Part shown: one piece after another, positions 46,085-58,328 of the stretch
How the letters are laid out: the number at the start of each line of letters is the position of its first letter
Numbering within the stretch: the stretch's first letter is position 1
NCBI RefSeq assembly: GCF_017654505.1
Contig: NC_054548.1
Coordinates: 28,866,796-28,930,795 of the forward strand
Reading direction: 5' to 3'
Length of the DNA: 64,000 nucleotides
Source: Polyodon spathula
Taxonomy: Eukaryota; Chordata; Actinopteri; Acipenseriformes; Polyodontidae
Notes under the pieces: generated by a model
The model's input: only the letters and a program-made list of their open reading frames with translations
Database searches by the model: none
Told to the model about the DNA's origin: nothing
Program-made: the position numbers and the translations under genes

Positions 46085-46260
46085 TATGTGGAGTAGTGGT
46101 TAGAGCACTGTGCTCTTGATTGGTATGTTGTCAGTTCAGCTCCAGGTTGGGGACATACTGCTGCTTTACCTAAATTGGGCCAGTAAACCCAACTGCAAAA
46201 AAATAATGTCACAATTGTAATTTGGCCTGGATAAGTGTTTTTTGCTAAAAAATTAAACAA
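46085..46260 (+). repeat. tRNA-derived SINE with L2-like tail
   Basis: GTGGAGTAGTGGTTAGAGCA (A box) and GTTGTCAGTTCAGCTCC (B box) are tRNA-like, about 35 bp apart; the body ends in GGCCTGGATAAGTG and TTTTGCTAAA, a degenerate form of the L2-type tail. It opens and closes within about 175 bp. Confidence 0.6.
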
Positions 46261-47220
46261 TAGTTTTCAGGCCTGGTTGATACTTGGATGGGATACTGGC
46301 AAAACAAGGTACTTAAACTTTTCTTTGGCATTTAACGCAGTGGTGTAGTCAAGGGTATACACAGGTAACCAGCATTTACCCACTTTGAATTTGAGCAATA
46401 TATTGTTTACCAACTTCTCATATAAGGGATACTGAGTTTACTCCCTTCTACTCTCCTGTGATGTGCAAATATTGTGTTAAAGACAATGTATTTTAACGGT
46501 GAGCATCTTTATTGTGTTAAAAAGCAGGATCATTTATCTCACAGTGCCTACTTTTTGATGTTCAATGTCCTTTGTCCTCAAAACACAATATACATTATGT
46601 TAAATACAACTCAAATGGTCGTTTCTTTCCATAAAGCACTACATGGCAGGCTTCTAATTTAGCAAAATCCGACATATCCACTGAGCCCAGAAGGAGTACA
46701 GTAGCGTATTTAATCTTGTAAGTTGTGATTTTATGATTAAATAATGAATAATTTTTAAAAAATGAAGGGAAGTCAATTTTCTAACAGGGTGTAGCAATGA
46801 TGAATAAGCATTCACAAATAATGCTTAGAAAACTGTCACTCGATCAGAACTGTGAAATGTCCCTTCATCTCTCTTGCAATGCCAACCCCACTTAATGATG
46901 TTTTACATTTGTGTTCTCCCTCTGCGCGGGATGCGAAGTTTATTGTTTGAATTTATTCAAACGCGTTGCATTTTTAGAAGTAAGTGTAAAATCATTTTAC
47001 AAAAATGTGGAGATTTATACTTGGTTATGACCCTGACTGAAGATGTCATTAGCAAGGGAGCCGGCTGTAGTAACGAGGTCAAACAATAGGTCATGTTTTA
47101 CTAAACATTTTAAAACTAATAAACAAGCAATTACCATAATGAACACTATCATAGTATGTTGCTTAAAACATAATAACACAATATTCATAATAAACTTGAT
47201 TTTTTATTTATAAACAGTAA
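46261..47220. other. AT-rich stretch, nothing recognised
   Basis: Only short frames; no feature supported. Confidence 0.55.
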
Positions 47221-47225
47221 CACGT

Positions 47226-47797
47226 TGTTACAAAGACGGCCGGAGTGGGTGGCGTCAGACCAGAGCCAGCAAACAAACAACAAGAGAGGTGGAGTTTGGT
47301 GGAGCTGAGCAAATGGCTTCGCTCAGCATTTAATGAGTGAACAGAACAGACAGAAAATAAACGGTTGTAATAAACAAAAACACAGGACTCGGCACATTCG
47401 CCAAAACAAAAGGGACAAACAAAACGAACTATCACTAAACAAAACACGGTGAGCTTCTATTTTTCTTATCTTTTATAATTACCCCTGTCTCCAATCCCGT
47501 TCTCCATTCACCGAAACACACAACCCTGAGTATGTGAAAACATGCTGCTGCAGCAAGACTCGACTGCTAATCAATCATTCAATTGGAGTCGCGGTACAAC
47601 TGCACTTGAATTAATAAAGTGCAATTCCCCGTGCTCACATATTACATTTTACTTGCACGTGAAGTGCTGTGCAAATATACATTTTAAACACTCGTGTTAC
47701 ACAGACCAGTTTATATCCAGTGTACCATTGACTATACACTAACATTCAAACACAACACATAACACTAAATATACACAGGGACAGGCACTTTGCCACA
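47226..47797 (-). repeat. Solo LTR with perfect CACGT target duplication
   Basis: In the minus orientation it begins TGTGGCAAAGTGCC and ends CTTTGTAACA. CACGT stands on both sides (47221-47225 and 47798-47802). ATTATAAAAGA serves as a TATA-like box and ATTAAA as a possible polyadenylation signal. The LTR family also occurs at 5313 (plus) and as a fragment near 11155. No internal sequence remains. Confidence 0.82.
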
Positions 47798-47802
47798 CAC
47801 GT

Positions 47803-48969
47803 TTAAAGCTTGGGACTCCTTGTCTGTAGCTTGGTGCTGTTAACATTATCGTCACCATATTTTAAGTGATTGAAAGGTGAAATTACTTTTTTAAAAACAC
47901 AATTTTCTTATACCAATACAGTATTGTTGATCGAAAATCAGTTTGTTTGAAAACCAGGCTTTAATCATTGATAATAGGTGCACAGGCGACGATTCCGTGA
48001 GCGCTGCGGGGCTAAAGCACCAAAGGGGGAAAATAAGGTCCTGCACACTGCAAATAAATCACCTGTTCTGTCAAATTACAGTGTGGATTCTTCACAAGCA
48101 GAACTTTTATTGCAGCATTTAAAAATATAAAATCCATTTATGCAAAGTCTCTCAGCTTTCTTGAAAATATCTGCATTTCCCTTGTTTTTCTTTTGTATTT
48201 ATTTTGCTCTCATTAGTATCTATAGTAGATACAGTGTGTGCCAGTTCTGGCAGATTCTACTGTACTTGCTGAAGTGGTTTTCTCCCACTGCTAATTAAAA
48301 AAAAAAATAGCCACCTAGCTAACAATTTCATCCCGAGGGCTACAGTAAAACATACTGTCTTTAAATTGGGACTTTAGTGAAGACCGCATGTGTACGTGAG
48401 TACATTCATTATTGTACATAGTAATTCATTGCCAGCCTGCTAGCATTATTGTAAACAGCAACACATGTAATGCACAATAAAATAAACAGTTAATTTGTGT
48501 CATCGGTGTCAATTTCAGGTGGAGCTTCCTGGTCGGCAAAGTGACACAGCTGAGAGAATTTATTTCCTCTGTTATCCCATCTGATGCTGTGTATTTTTTT
48601 TATTTTTTTTTTGCAAAATATCTTCTAAGCCTATTTTTAGGGACCCCAATTGTTGTTGTTGATTCCAACTTAGGCTCTTCACATAAGGACTTTGTTTGAC
48701 TTCAAATTCTTATTTCTTTAGTCTTTCCATTTGAAAAACACCTAATGTGAAAAAAAATTATTTATTCAGAAAAGCACAATGAAAAATTATAATTTACCAA
48801 AAATAGGAAAAATGGATATATCTGGTTTTGCATCTAAACTCTATACAGGTAGTGGGCAAAAAAATGGAAACACCAATGTAAAGTCACTTAATAGGGCATT
48901 GGGTATTTATTCCATGCTTACAATCTTAGATATATTTATTATACAGGTATTTAAGGTTATATATTGCTG
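47803..48969. other. AT-rich stretch, nothing recognised
   Basis: No supported feature up to the 5' break of the next DIRS copy. Confidence 0.55.
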
Positions 48970-48979
48970 CATTGACTGT

Positions 48980-50656
48980 TTGGCACTGACAGCGCTCTCC
49001 TTGACGCCAATCCCGGCACCGACTGATTCGGCGCCGGTGAATCGCTTAGGAGCTGTGTACAGCCCGGCACAGAGCACGCTACTATTGGCACCGAGCGCAG
49101 CAGCCCGGCCTACGACACCATGTCAGTGCAGTCGACTGGGTCTTCCGCTGTTTCCACCAGTGCGACCAGTGCACGGTGAAGCTGCCCAGGCAGGACGAGC
49201 ACCGGTCCTGTGTCAGATGCTTAGGGCCAGACCATGTGACCAAAGCATTGGCAGATGAGCTGGACTGCTCTCCGGGCAGAAAGTTCTCTAAACGAACTAA
49301 GCGCAGGAGAGCAGCCCTATCCCCAGCAGAGTCTCTCTCCCCGAGCCAAGGAAGAATGAGATCAGTGGTCCAAGGCCCGCCACAGAGGTCCTCTACCCCC
49401 CCCCTACAATGACCAGAAAGCTCTCCCGCACACCTGGGTCACCCTCCCCTTCCCCACCACCGGTACAGAGGTGCAGATACCTCTCAGCGGAGGCGAGATG
49501 GTCACCGCTGAAGCGGTACCACTCGAGCAGATGCTCATCAGGGGACAGGCAGTTGCCATACAGGCACCACTCCCCTTCCCCACGCTTGCACAGATGATCC
49601 CCTTCAGAGTCGCCTCGAAGGCGCCCAAGCTCAGCCGAGTGGTGGTTTGCGGAGCTAGCAGAGATTGTAAGGGCTCAGCAGACCATGCTAGAGACCCTAC
49701 TAAAGTCGCAGGGCAGACTGTCCCCTACCACAAGGCAGCCCCAACTTCCATAGTCTCGTTCCCCATCCCCACTACCTAGACCTCCTAGCCCAGATTTGCT
49801 GTCCTTCATGGCGTCGAGATCGGACACCTCGGACCCAGCCACTTCCATCGGGGAAGCCACAGTGGAGGGCTCCTTACCACCCCTGACGAATGTGTCGCGG
49901 AGGGAAGAGTTCCAGGTGCTAATGCAGCATGCAGCTGCAGCCAAGGACATCCCCTGGCCAGCAGAACAGGAGGATAGGGGAACCGCTTCCTCCAGAAAAA
50001 AGGGCAACCAAAGCAAGCCCTCCCTTTGTGCCAGGACTTCATGGAATTGGTGCGCTCCTCCTGGAACAACCCAGCGTCTGCACTCTCAGTCTCCAGAAAG
50101 CAGAGTCTCTGCAGCACACTGCAGGAGCCCAAGAAGTGGGCCTAGGCACATTCCCCATTATCAGTGACACGGTCACGGTATTGCTCCAAGGTTCTACTTT
50201 CACCAAGGGGGATAAGGACCCAACCTGTCCGTTCGGCAGCACTGTCAGCTAGAGCATCGAATGCCATACTATACTGGTGCTTTACCAAACCCAGTTAGCA
50301 GAGAGGCTGCAGGAAAGATCCACAGAGGCAGACAAAGGGGAGCTCCAGGCAGTGGCAAAGGCGATGACTGACCTAATAGGGGAGTTAGGCCGGGCGTCAG
50401 GTAGGTCACTGGAGGTGATGGTGTCTGCTCGCCGGCATTTGTGGCTGATGCAAGCCAAGGTCGTGGAGACCGAGAGGGTGGCATTACTGTGTAACGGCGT
50501 CAAGCTCTACGGTGCCAGATAGTAATAAATGTCCAATTATTTAACTTAACCACATTATCAGGACCAGAAAACCCATCATCCTAATCAAGTCCTATATAGT
50601 CAACCAGAGAAAAAGGGGACTATTAATTAATTGAATAACCAAACAATTTGCTTATG

Positions 50657-50737
<81 letters not shown>

Positions 50738-52330
50738 TCCAGCTTCAAGTCCATTTACCCATAATAATTAAACCAAATTACAAAATAAAGAAACAAAACA
50801 TGTACAGAACAAAATATTAATTAACCAAACATAATAAAAAAATAACAGTTAATTGCTATGGTAGTAACAAACAGTACAAGACAATGAAAAGCTTTTCATC
50901 CCTATTGGAAACCTGCTTTAAATAAGGTCCTTCAAAGAGACAAACTAACTTTACCATTGTGTTACCAAAGACACCTCTTTAGTAATCAACGGCAGTGGTT
51001 GCGGGAATATACCCTCACGAGCCAAATTACACTATTAAACTGCAAGCCGGGTTTCAATAGTCTCAGCAAACACACACAACGCAATATACATACCCAACAA
51101 TTAATCAACAAAGCAAAAGTTAATTAGTAATTTACTAAAATAAAATACAGAAACAAAAAACACCAGTATACTATAAAGCAATATTTAACATTATTTACTG
51201 GTCAAAACAAAATAAATAAATAAATAAATAAATAGGGGAAAAATAATAAAGTAAAGAAAATAACACACGATATAATACACAAGATTGTCGGTAATACTTT
51301 AGCAGTTCTGACAGACAGAGTAATGTTCATTTAATATGCTGCAAGTCAGTTATGTTCGAGTTATTTTCTCTTCCTTACAGAGACTGTATTGGATATTTAA
51401 CCAGTCAGAGAAATGTCAATTTCCCTTTAGTAATCGAAACAACGATGCAGGAATCCTTTCAATAACTTAAAACCAAACTACCCATGTTCAAAACTGTATG
51501 ACCTGTTCCGCTGGAAAAAAAACGTTAGTTAACCTTGTTTGTTCATCTGGCCTCCGGCACGTAGTTTGTTTCAAATACTTGGCAAGTAGTGTAGTTAACG
51601 TTTTCCTCATACAGCCGCTGATAATATAGAAAACTTTTTTCTTTTCAAATTGTTTTCGTTCGAACACACCATCACAGTCACAGCCCTCAGCTCCAAAACT
51701 TCCTGATGACATCACACAATAACTTCCATCCCAGACTGCATCGCAAAGAGGAACCGCCAACCTCCATACAGCACCCGAAGTGACCTCCAGCGAGCCTTCT
51801 CAACAAGCTAATTGTTCCACTTTATACGCAATTAGTTCTCTTTTAAACGGACAGTATCAATTTGTTGTGTTTGCCACAACTGGATGCCCTCATTACATTG
51901 AGGCAGACATTTGGGGCGACCATTAATGTGAGCCTTGAGAGGTCCCACAAGGGCACGGAGGTTGCCTCCAAATTATCGCACCTCCCAGCTTACCGTCAGC
52001 ACCCAAGGTGGCATTTACAGCCTGCTATTGAAAAAGGGCCTGAACACCGCCCTCCACTCCAGAGCAGACAAGCAGGCAGAGGCAGAGCTGGCGGCAAGGG
52101 ACCAGCGCCATCCAGGGGTAACCGGTTCTCTGGCTGGAGACCGAGGCCGGGGCCCAAGGGAGACTGGCCCTGAGGGACCCTGGCTGCCACCAAACCCCTC
52201 CACAACCGGACTGACCAACGGCAACGACCCATGGCAAGGTTGCACCCAGGACTCCTGTGTGCTATTGACAATAAGACACGGATACACTCAACAAGTTTGA
52301 ATCGGTCTGCCACCCTTCCCTACCACCGTC
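48980..52330 (+). pseudogene. DIRS gag-like region, copy 2, split by an LTR
   Basis: Starts with APTDSAPVNRLGAVYSPAQS in the frame at 48779, then a Cys-rich part in another frame (VKLPRQDEHRSCVRCLGPDH, near 49176), SKRTKRRRAALSPAESLS, LMQHAAAAKDIPWPAEQE (near 49919) and VVETERVALL at 50480. The LTR at 50490-51878 intervenes and gag resumes with LDALITLRQTFGATINVSLE, ERSHK. The short region up to RT (GNRFSGWRPRPGPKGDWP) is Pro/Gly-rich. Multiple frameshifts. Function inferred from position. Confidence 0.7.
50490..51878. repeat. Solo LTR inserted in DIRS gag, ACTG target duplication
   Basis: TGTAACGGCG...GTTTGCCACA, 1389 bp, is flanked by ACTG at 50486-50489 and 51879-51882; removal restores gag sequence matching copy 1 (GGCATTACTGGATGCCC). 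A TA array (50660-50734) and AT-rich DNA with several A-runs fill it. The minus strand offers a TATA-like GTATAAAG close to its 5' end, favouring minus orientation, but that is uncertain. No internal region is left. Confidence 0.88.
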
Positions 52331-52960
52331 AAACCAGTGAGGGCGATACTCCTTCAACAGGAGAACTCTGTACACTTGGTAAGTCCAAGTGATGACCTCA
52401 CCGGCTTTTACTCCAGGTACTTCCTGGTGTCCAAAAGGGACAACGGTTTTAGACCATTTCTGTACCTCAGGGTCCTCAACTTGTTCCTCAAACAGAGGAA
52501 GTTCAACATGTTGACAGCACAGCATATCCTCCAGCCCGTCCAACCGGGTGACTGGTTCATTAGATCAACCTGCAGGACGCCTACTTTCTTGTCCCGATCC
52601 GTCCCGTGCACAGAAAATATCTGTGCTTCGCCTTTCAAGGCAATGCGTACGAATTCTGTATGCTGCCATTTGGCCTCTCGCTGGTGCCCAGCACATTTTC
52701 AAAGTCCATGGATGCAGCACTGGCTCCACTCAGGCTGTGGAGTATTCAGATCCTGATCTGTCTGGATGATTGGCTGGTTTGCGCGCTTTCCAAAGCATGC
52801 ACAGAGGCAACACAAAACAGGTCATAGATCATGTGATGAAGTTAAGGCTCTCAATACATCAACAGAAGAGCAACTTTTTACTGTCTCCATCCACAGTGTT
52901 CCTGGGGATCAAATTGAACTCTGTGAGCATGCTTGTCTCACTGTCGGAAGACAGGATTCG
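52331..52960 (+). pseudogene. DIRS reverse transcriptase, copy 2
   Basis: Fragments from three frames: GFYSRYFLVSKRDNGFRPFL, LNLFLKQRKFNMLTAQHIL, then after a shift the DLQDAYF block, YLCFAFQGNAYEFCMLPFGL, and in another frame CLDDWLVCAL with the two catalytic Asp at 52765-52770. HQQKSNFLLSPSTVFLGIK continues in yet another frame. Compared with copy 1 there is no duplication. It would copy the element RNA; at least three frameshifts inactivate it. Confidence 0.85.
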
Positions 52961-53147
52961 GTCGTTGGAGGCCACACTCTCCCTATTCAGAGAGGATGCT
53001 CTCCTACTGGTCAGAGTATATCAAAGGTTGTTGGGGCTGATGGCAGCCGCCTCAAGAATCCTTCCACTAGGGCTGCTGAGGATGTGCCCGCTTCAAGCCT
53101 GGGTAAATACGCTCAAGATGCACCCGGTCTGAGATCGGTACCAACTG

Positions 53148-54060
53148 GTGCGAGTGTCCAGACAATGCCGGAAGACACTGGAGTGGTGGCTCCATCCTGG
53201 CAATCTGAGCCATGGATCTCCCATCGGATCCCCTCACAGAAGGGAAGTGATCAGTACAGGGAGCCTCCAGCTTGGGCTGGGGAGCATTCTGGAATGGAAG
53301 AGGAATAAGAAGTCAGTGGAAGGGACATTAGCAGCAAGTGCACATAAATGCCCAAGAGCTGCAAGCACTGAACCTGGTGTAATCTCATTTTCGCCATCAG
53401 TTAGTGCACAAACATGTGCTGGTCCGGATGGACAATACTACAGAGGTAGCCTACATAAACCACCAAGGCAGCTTGCGCTCGCCGTGCCTTCACCACGCAG
53501 CACACAGACTCCTGTCCATCAGGACGGTTCAACTCCCTGGTGTGAACAACAAGGCAGCAGACCTCCTGTCGAGAAGAGCTCCAGACAGTTCGGAATGGAG
53601 ACTGCATCCTCAAGTGGTGAAACAGATTTGGGAGAGGTCTCGACCTACACGAGTCGACCTCTTTGCCAAACAACCAAGTCAACTTATTGCCAAATTTGGT
53701 TCTTCATAGAGAGAGACAGGGGCCCCCTGGGAGTAGATACGCTAGCTCACCCCTGGCCACAGGGGCACTTGCATGCGTTCCCTCTGCTACCATTATTACC
53801 CCTGACACTAGAGAGGATCAAGGTGGAGAGAGCACAGGTTTTGCTGGTTGCACCCAGATGGCCGAGAAGCCTCTGGTTTGCTCTCCTCTTCGACATGTTG
53901 TTGGGTCAGCTGTGGCAGCTCCTGCCGTGCAAGGACCTCCTGAGCCAAGCGGAAGGGTTATTATGGCACCCAAACCCAGCCCAGCTCCAACTCTGGGTCT
54001 GGCCGTTGAACAGAGTCGTATATTCAGACGAGGTTTGCCAGATGTAGTGGTAGAAACACT
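53148..54060 (+). pseudogene. DIRS RNase H and methyltransferase-position domain, copy 2
   Basis: HKHVLVRMDNTTEVAYINHQ and NKAADLLSRRAPDSSEW (frame at 53404) mark RNase H, followed by LHPQVVKQIWERSRPTRVDL, FAKQPSQLIAKF. In a different frame GVDTLAHPWPQGHLHAFPLL, LERIKVERAQVLLVAPRWPR and SLWFALLFDMLLGQLWQLL make up the domain that follows RNase H in DIRS1-like elements, where a Dam-like methyltransferase is annotated in this group. This segment is fuller than in copy 1. Its activity is not judged. Confidence 0.8.
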
Positions 54061-54119
54061 ACAATCTGCTAGGGTGCTGAGCACTAGAGCCCAGTTCTCA
54101 TACAAATGGAAAGTTTTCT

Positions 54120-54815
54120 AAGACTGGTGCCTTGCCGAAGGTCACGATCCTGTGATCTGCCCTATTGAGACGATATTAACCTTCTTACAACTCTTGTTTG
54201 ATGCAGGAAAATCAGCGTCCAGTTTGAAATTATACCTGGTAGCAATATCTGTGTGCCATGATAAAAATTGACTCGGTGTCCCCCAGGGCACATTTCCTGG
54301 CAGTGCAATTCCATAAAAGGGCTCGGAGGCTTCATCCTCCCATGAAAAGTATGGTCCCCAAGTGGTATCTAGAACTGATACTGCGGGACCTTATGGGTCA
54401 CCCATTTGAGCCCATGGCATCAGCAGAACTGTGCCCTATTTCATTTTTAATAGCCATTACGTCTGCCAGACGAGTAAATGAGATTCACGCGCTGTCCATC
54501 GATGACACATGTATGGCTTTCACTGGAAGTGACTCGCGGGTAACATTAAGAACAAATCCATCCTTTTTGCCAAAGGTGGTATCCTCATTCCATATTAACC
54601 AATCAATGGTTTTGGAAACTTTCAGACCTCCCCTGCACGAGTCAGAGGAACCAGACTCCCTCATGCCGGGGGATATTACAGCTCATTCTACCAGGGGCCA
54701 AGCAACTTCGTGGGCTCTCCTTCATTGCACCTCCTTAGATGAACTATGCATTGCTGCTACATGGACAGATAGTCAGACATTTGTGCAATTTTACTGCCTT
54801 AATGTTACAAACTGA
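54120..54815 (+). pseudogene. DIRS tyrosine recombinase, copy 2, internal deletion
   Basis: The frame from 54258 (185 codons) carries AHFLAVQFHKRARRL, IAITSARRVNEIHALSIDD with the first catalytic Arg (residue 71 or 72), HSTRGQATSWALLH (H143, R146 and H156) and FVQFYCLNV with the Tyr nucleophile (residue 179). Between HESEE (130) and PDSLMPGD (132-139) about 58 codons that copy 3 still has are missing, in frame, at about 54648. All catalytic residues are therefore kept, but the fold is probably ruined. The start codon is arbitrary; the N-terminal part continues upstream in another frame. Confidence 0.88.
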
Positions 54816-54909
54816 GCGAGACCCTCTCTGGGCTCTAGGGTGTGGCAAGCGGCATTCCCTTAGGCATCATGAGGGCTCTAAGGCTATCGACGAGGGTCTG
54901 TGCTATTGG

Positions 54910-55199
54910 TAATCTGGAGCCACGACAACTTTGGTACAGCTTCCAATTCGGTAATGGTTCTCATTCAATTGCAAGGGAACGTTAGGTTATTACCATAACC
55001 CTGGTTCCCTGAAAGAGAATGAAAACCATTACCCTTCGAGATCATGTCCTCAGCTGACCTCTTTTTTCTGTACTATCTGTAATCTGGAGCCACGACAGCT
55101 TTGGTACAGCTTCCCATTCAGTAATGGTTGTCATACCTTTACCCTTCGGGGTCGTGTCCCCAGCTGACCTTTGATTTCGAAAATGGCGATATGCTACTG
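54910..55199 (+). repeat. Internal complementary region of DIRS copy 2, tandemly doubled
   Basis: Two units with a period of about 170 bp begin with TAATCTGGAGCCACGAC (54910 and 55080). The first contains a full circle-junction sequence, CATTCAATTGCAAGGGAAC joined to GTTAGGTTATTACCATAACC; the second holds a collapsed form with only CAGTAATGGTTGTCATACC. Copy 3 carries only the collapsed form. Confidence 0.85.
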
Positions 55200-55358
55200 T
55201 AAGGACATCCCTATTCAGTAGGAGGTGGGAAGGACTTTCCTCTCACAGCAGAGCCCTGATAGGGCAGCTTTTTTATATATGCTCAGTGATTGGCGGTAAG
55301 AGAGGGCTCTTCCCATTCGGTAATGGTTGACATTCTCTTTCAGGGAACCAGGGTTATG
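55180..55358. repeat. DIRS copy 2 terminal repeat (3' side)
   Basis: GAAAATGGCGATATGCTACTG through TTTTTTATATATGCTCAGTG to CTTTCAGGGAACCAGGG; counterpart of 38212-38430. The tip is lost. Confidence 0.85.
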
Positions 55359-55979
55359 TTAAAGGGTGGGTCAAACTGGGTTCAAGGGTTGATCTAAGGA
55401 CTATCCCCCTTCATATGCATTTTCAAAATCTAGACACATATAGTAATATTTAATGGCAATATCACAATTCTAGATTTAAAAAAAAAAACAAAAAAAAAAA
55501 ACCTTTTAATTCTGGTTTGTAAAATTCATCACAATCATTGTTGTAAGACTGTACAATCATGACCTTATCTGTATTTTCTGAGAGCATTTTTTTTTTATTG
55601 AGCTTGTTTTTCTTTTTGTCCTAAGAAAATATCATTATCCTGACTTTTTTTATTTTACACGCTTTTACATAAGTTGCCACGGAAACTCCCCTTGCTTATA
55701 CCAACAGTACTTTTTGTATAGAATTTGTTGAGTCTTACATTCTTCTATTCAAAAAGAGCTCATTTTGATCTCTGAATTGCTAGATCAGTCAGTTACCATA
55801 TGCAATATATTTCCATTAAATCTGTTTAAAGGAGGAGTACTTTTATGCAGATGTTCTATAAGAATCTATACAGCAGCTGAGCCTGAGCTTGAACTGCGAA
55901 AGTATAAGATCTTTTCGTCTGAACTGTCTGTTATTTCTCTAGCAGTGTACATCTAGAAAGGGGGTTGACCAGTTGTCAG
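55359..55979. other. AT-rich stretch, nothing recognised
   Basis: Includes A-runs near 55475-55500. No supported gene. Confidence 0.55.
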
Positions 55980-56420
55980 AGATGGCTTGAGTGGCGTGTG
56001 TGGGTGACGTCAGGTTCAGGAAGCAGTAGTAAACACAGATGATACAGGGTTAAAATGGCCCCACTTGTATCTTTATTAAATAGCAAAACCAAACAGTTAC
56101 ACAAAAATCAAAGAAACGGGCACATTGGCCAAAACAAAATAAACAAACAATTAAGCAGAATGAGTTCCTACAAGGTCTCACAGTTGGTAGCAATCATTTG
56201 TCTTTCTCTTACTCATAATATCTTTCCACTATCCTCCTCTTAGCTCTCACTCTCTTAATGAGAGCCTTATCCACCCATTGATCAAACAATTACCTTATTA
56301 AGGTTCCAGCCACATTCTCACAGGTTTATTTGATGGGGAAGTAACCCCATCCTTGCCAAATAACAACAATAATGCCTGCTTTTCGTCGGCCACATAATAA
56401 TAATAATTATTAATGATGGA
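55980..56420 (-). repeat. LTR-like sequence
   Basis: Reading minus, a TATTTTGTTTTGGCCAATGTGC block resembles the TTTTGTTTTGGCGAATGTGC region of the LTR at 47226-47797, and a pyrimidine-rich tail with TTTAATAAAGATAC follows. No clear TG...CA borders or target duplication were found. Confidence 0.3.
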
Positions 56421-57853
56421 CGGTTTTTGTCTGCATAAAACACAATATAATAATAATAATACAAATGAAATCATAATCATACATAAAATATATACAAGGC
56501 GTGGGCACCCCGTCACACCAATATATAATTGCTTTGTAATATTTGCATGAAAAAATTGCTTTGCAGGGTACAATAATGAAATAACGTGAGGATAATAGAA
56601 ATGTAGTGTGTATTGGATGTGTTGTCCATTTATTCTTGAACTTTGCTAGGCTGAAAAGATACACCTTATCAGATTAGAATATGCTGTATACATTCTAAGT
56701 ACAGTGGTGGGTACAAGGCCATTCCATATTAATAATATATGGGCAATATTATAGTAAAAATATTGTAGCAATACATACTGAATTGTATGTGTATATAATA
56801 TTTCAGGGATGTGCAGCCAGTCCCATTGGTACAGCCCCATCAGCCTAATGTGATTCCTGGAATTCATTGGTGGTGTACAAAATCAAAACATTCAATTCCC
56901 TTCCATGCTTTTTTTTCTGAATGTGAAGGCCCACTGTGCCTCAGAAAGTGGGTTGTTCTTGTACAATGAAAGCTGCCGAAAGTTTTCATGGACAGCACAG
57001 ATCACTGGACTGTTCTTATACAGTGTAAGTAAAATAATGAGTTGTATTTGCACATGGTTTATGGATACAGACTATAATAAATAGTTAAAAAGAGAGAGAA
57101 AGGTGTACTATATATTGATGTGCTCTGTATTATGTGCTTTTGTGTACATCTGTGTCTGTACAATATTTCACTTGTGACTGACAAAGCAGTTAAGTGGTCA
57201 GCTGTATTTCTGCTCTGATCCTCAGTTTTGCTATTGAAGAATTAGAGAGTGTCTGGCCTAGCACGTTATTGAATTTCATATAGTTTGACTTTTACAAATG
57301 ATGCCAAGATATTGCCATGCCTGAACAAAGGGTTCAATCAACCATGTTGAGTACTTACCTGGGGAAAACCAAATAAATCTCTTAGATCTCTAGCTCTAAA
57401 GACCTTCATCTTGGATAGAAAAAAAAATAAAAATATATAACCAGCAGACTTTCTTTAAATGAAAATTCACACCACAGATCTTTTGCCTATAAAATATTCT
57501 GTAGGAGTCTATTAAACTGAATATGTAAAACTGTTAATTTTAAGTACAGTGTTACCTTTCCCTTTCCAATAAATGGACGGGGAAGTAATGTTGACACATG
57601 TTTGGCTTATGCCTTCCTAGAACTGAGTGGTTTATAGTTTTACAGTACCTTCCAATCTATTACTGAGGGTTTGAAATTATGGAATTATTAATTTTACAGT
57701 TCACAACATCAAAACGACTTCTAATGAAAAATGGACATGAATTTTTACTTCGGACCTTCCTTTAGAATGATTAAATGTCCCGTTAGAAACATGCACACTC
57801 TTTAATGTACCCTTGCTAATAAATTTTTGCAAAAAACAAAACGGTCCAGGTTG
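56421..57853. other. AT-rich stretch, nothing recognised
   Basis: No supported feature. Confidence 0.55.

Positions 57854-57926
<73 letters not shown>
57854..57926. repeat. (ATT)n microsatellite
   Basis: About 24 uninterrupted ATT units. Confidence 0.97.
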
Positions 57927-57927
<1 letters not shown>

Positions 57928-58250
57928 GTTGTAATTCTCTATGGCTTCCTATACTCTATAGCAAATAAATTAATACATATTTTTAAAAAAAAAAATCATT
58001 TTGAGAAGATAAACAATAGGCCATAACATTTCCTATTTTAATGCATTTTTTAATAATATACGGTATCTACCCTAACAAAAAACACCCTTACACAAAAAGC
58101 AAGACAAATACAGATAACAGTGGCAATTCAAGTACACAAGTGAATGTTAAAGGGTACATAAGGACCTTTTTATTTTACTGTGTGACATCTTCCCATGTGT
58201 TGCTAAAACTGTTTCTGTAAGGTGTGTGCATAGTTTTTTTTTTTTTTTTT
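57927..58250. other. AT-rich stretch ending in a T-run
   Basis: Nothing beyond a T-run (58234-58253). Confidence 0.55.
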
Positions 58251-58328
58251 TTTCCCATCATCCTCCTGCTCACATATGTAACTGAGATGTATTTAGCTGT
58301 GTCCAAGAGGATGATGGGAAATGTAGTT
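58251..58328. promoter_or_regulatory. Inverted repeat with a ZNF143/THAP11-like site
   Basis: TTTCCCATCATCCTC (58251-58265) and its exact inverse (58307-58321) are 41 bp apart. The right arm continues as ATGTAGTT, so on the minus strand it reads AACTACATTTCCCATCATCC, close to the ACTACAnnTCCCA promoter motif bound by ZNF143/THAP11. GCCATCTTG, a YY1-like site, follows at about 58358. No transcript evidence; may be part of an unrecognised repeat. Confidence 0.3.

Larger units (their letters stand above)
48970..55358 (+). mobile_element. DIRS1-like retrotransposon, copy 2, 5' truncated
   Basis: The left terminal repeat is missing; similarity to copies 1 and 3 starts in the gag N-terminal repeat near 48980. 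Gag, RT with LDDW, RNase H, the following domain, tyrosine recombinase, the internal complementary region and most of the right-hand (element 3') terminal repeat follow in order. The end at 55358 (CCAGGGTTATG) stops about 16 bp short of the tip seen in copy 3. A solo LTR (50490-51878) sits in gag. Confidence 0.92.
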
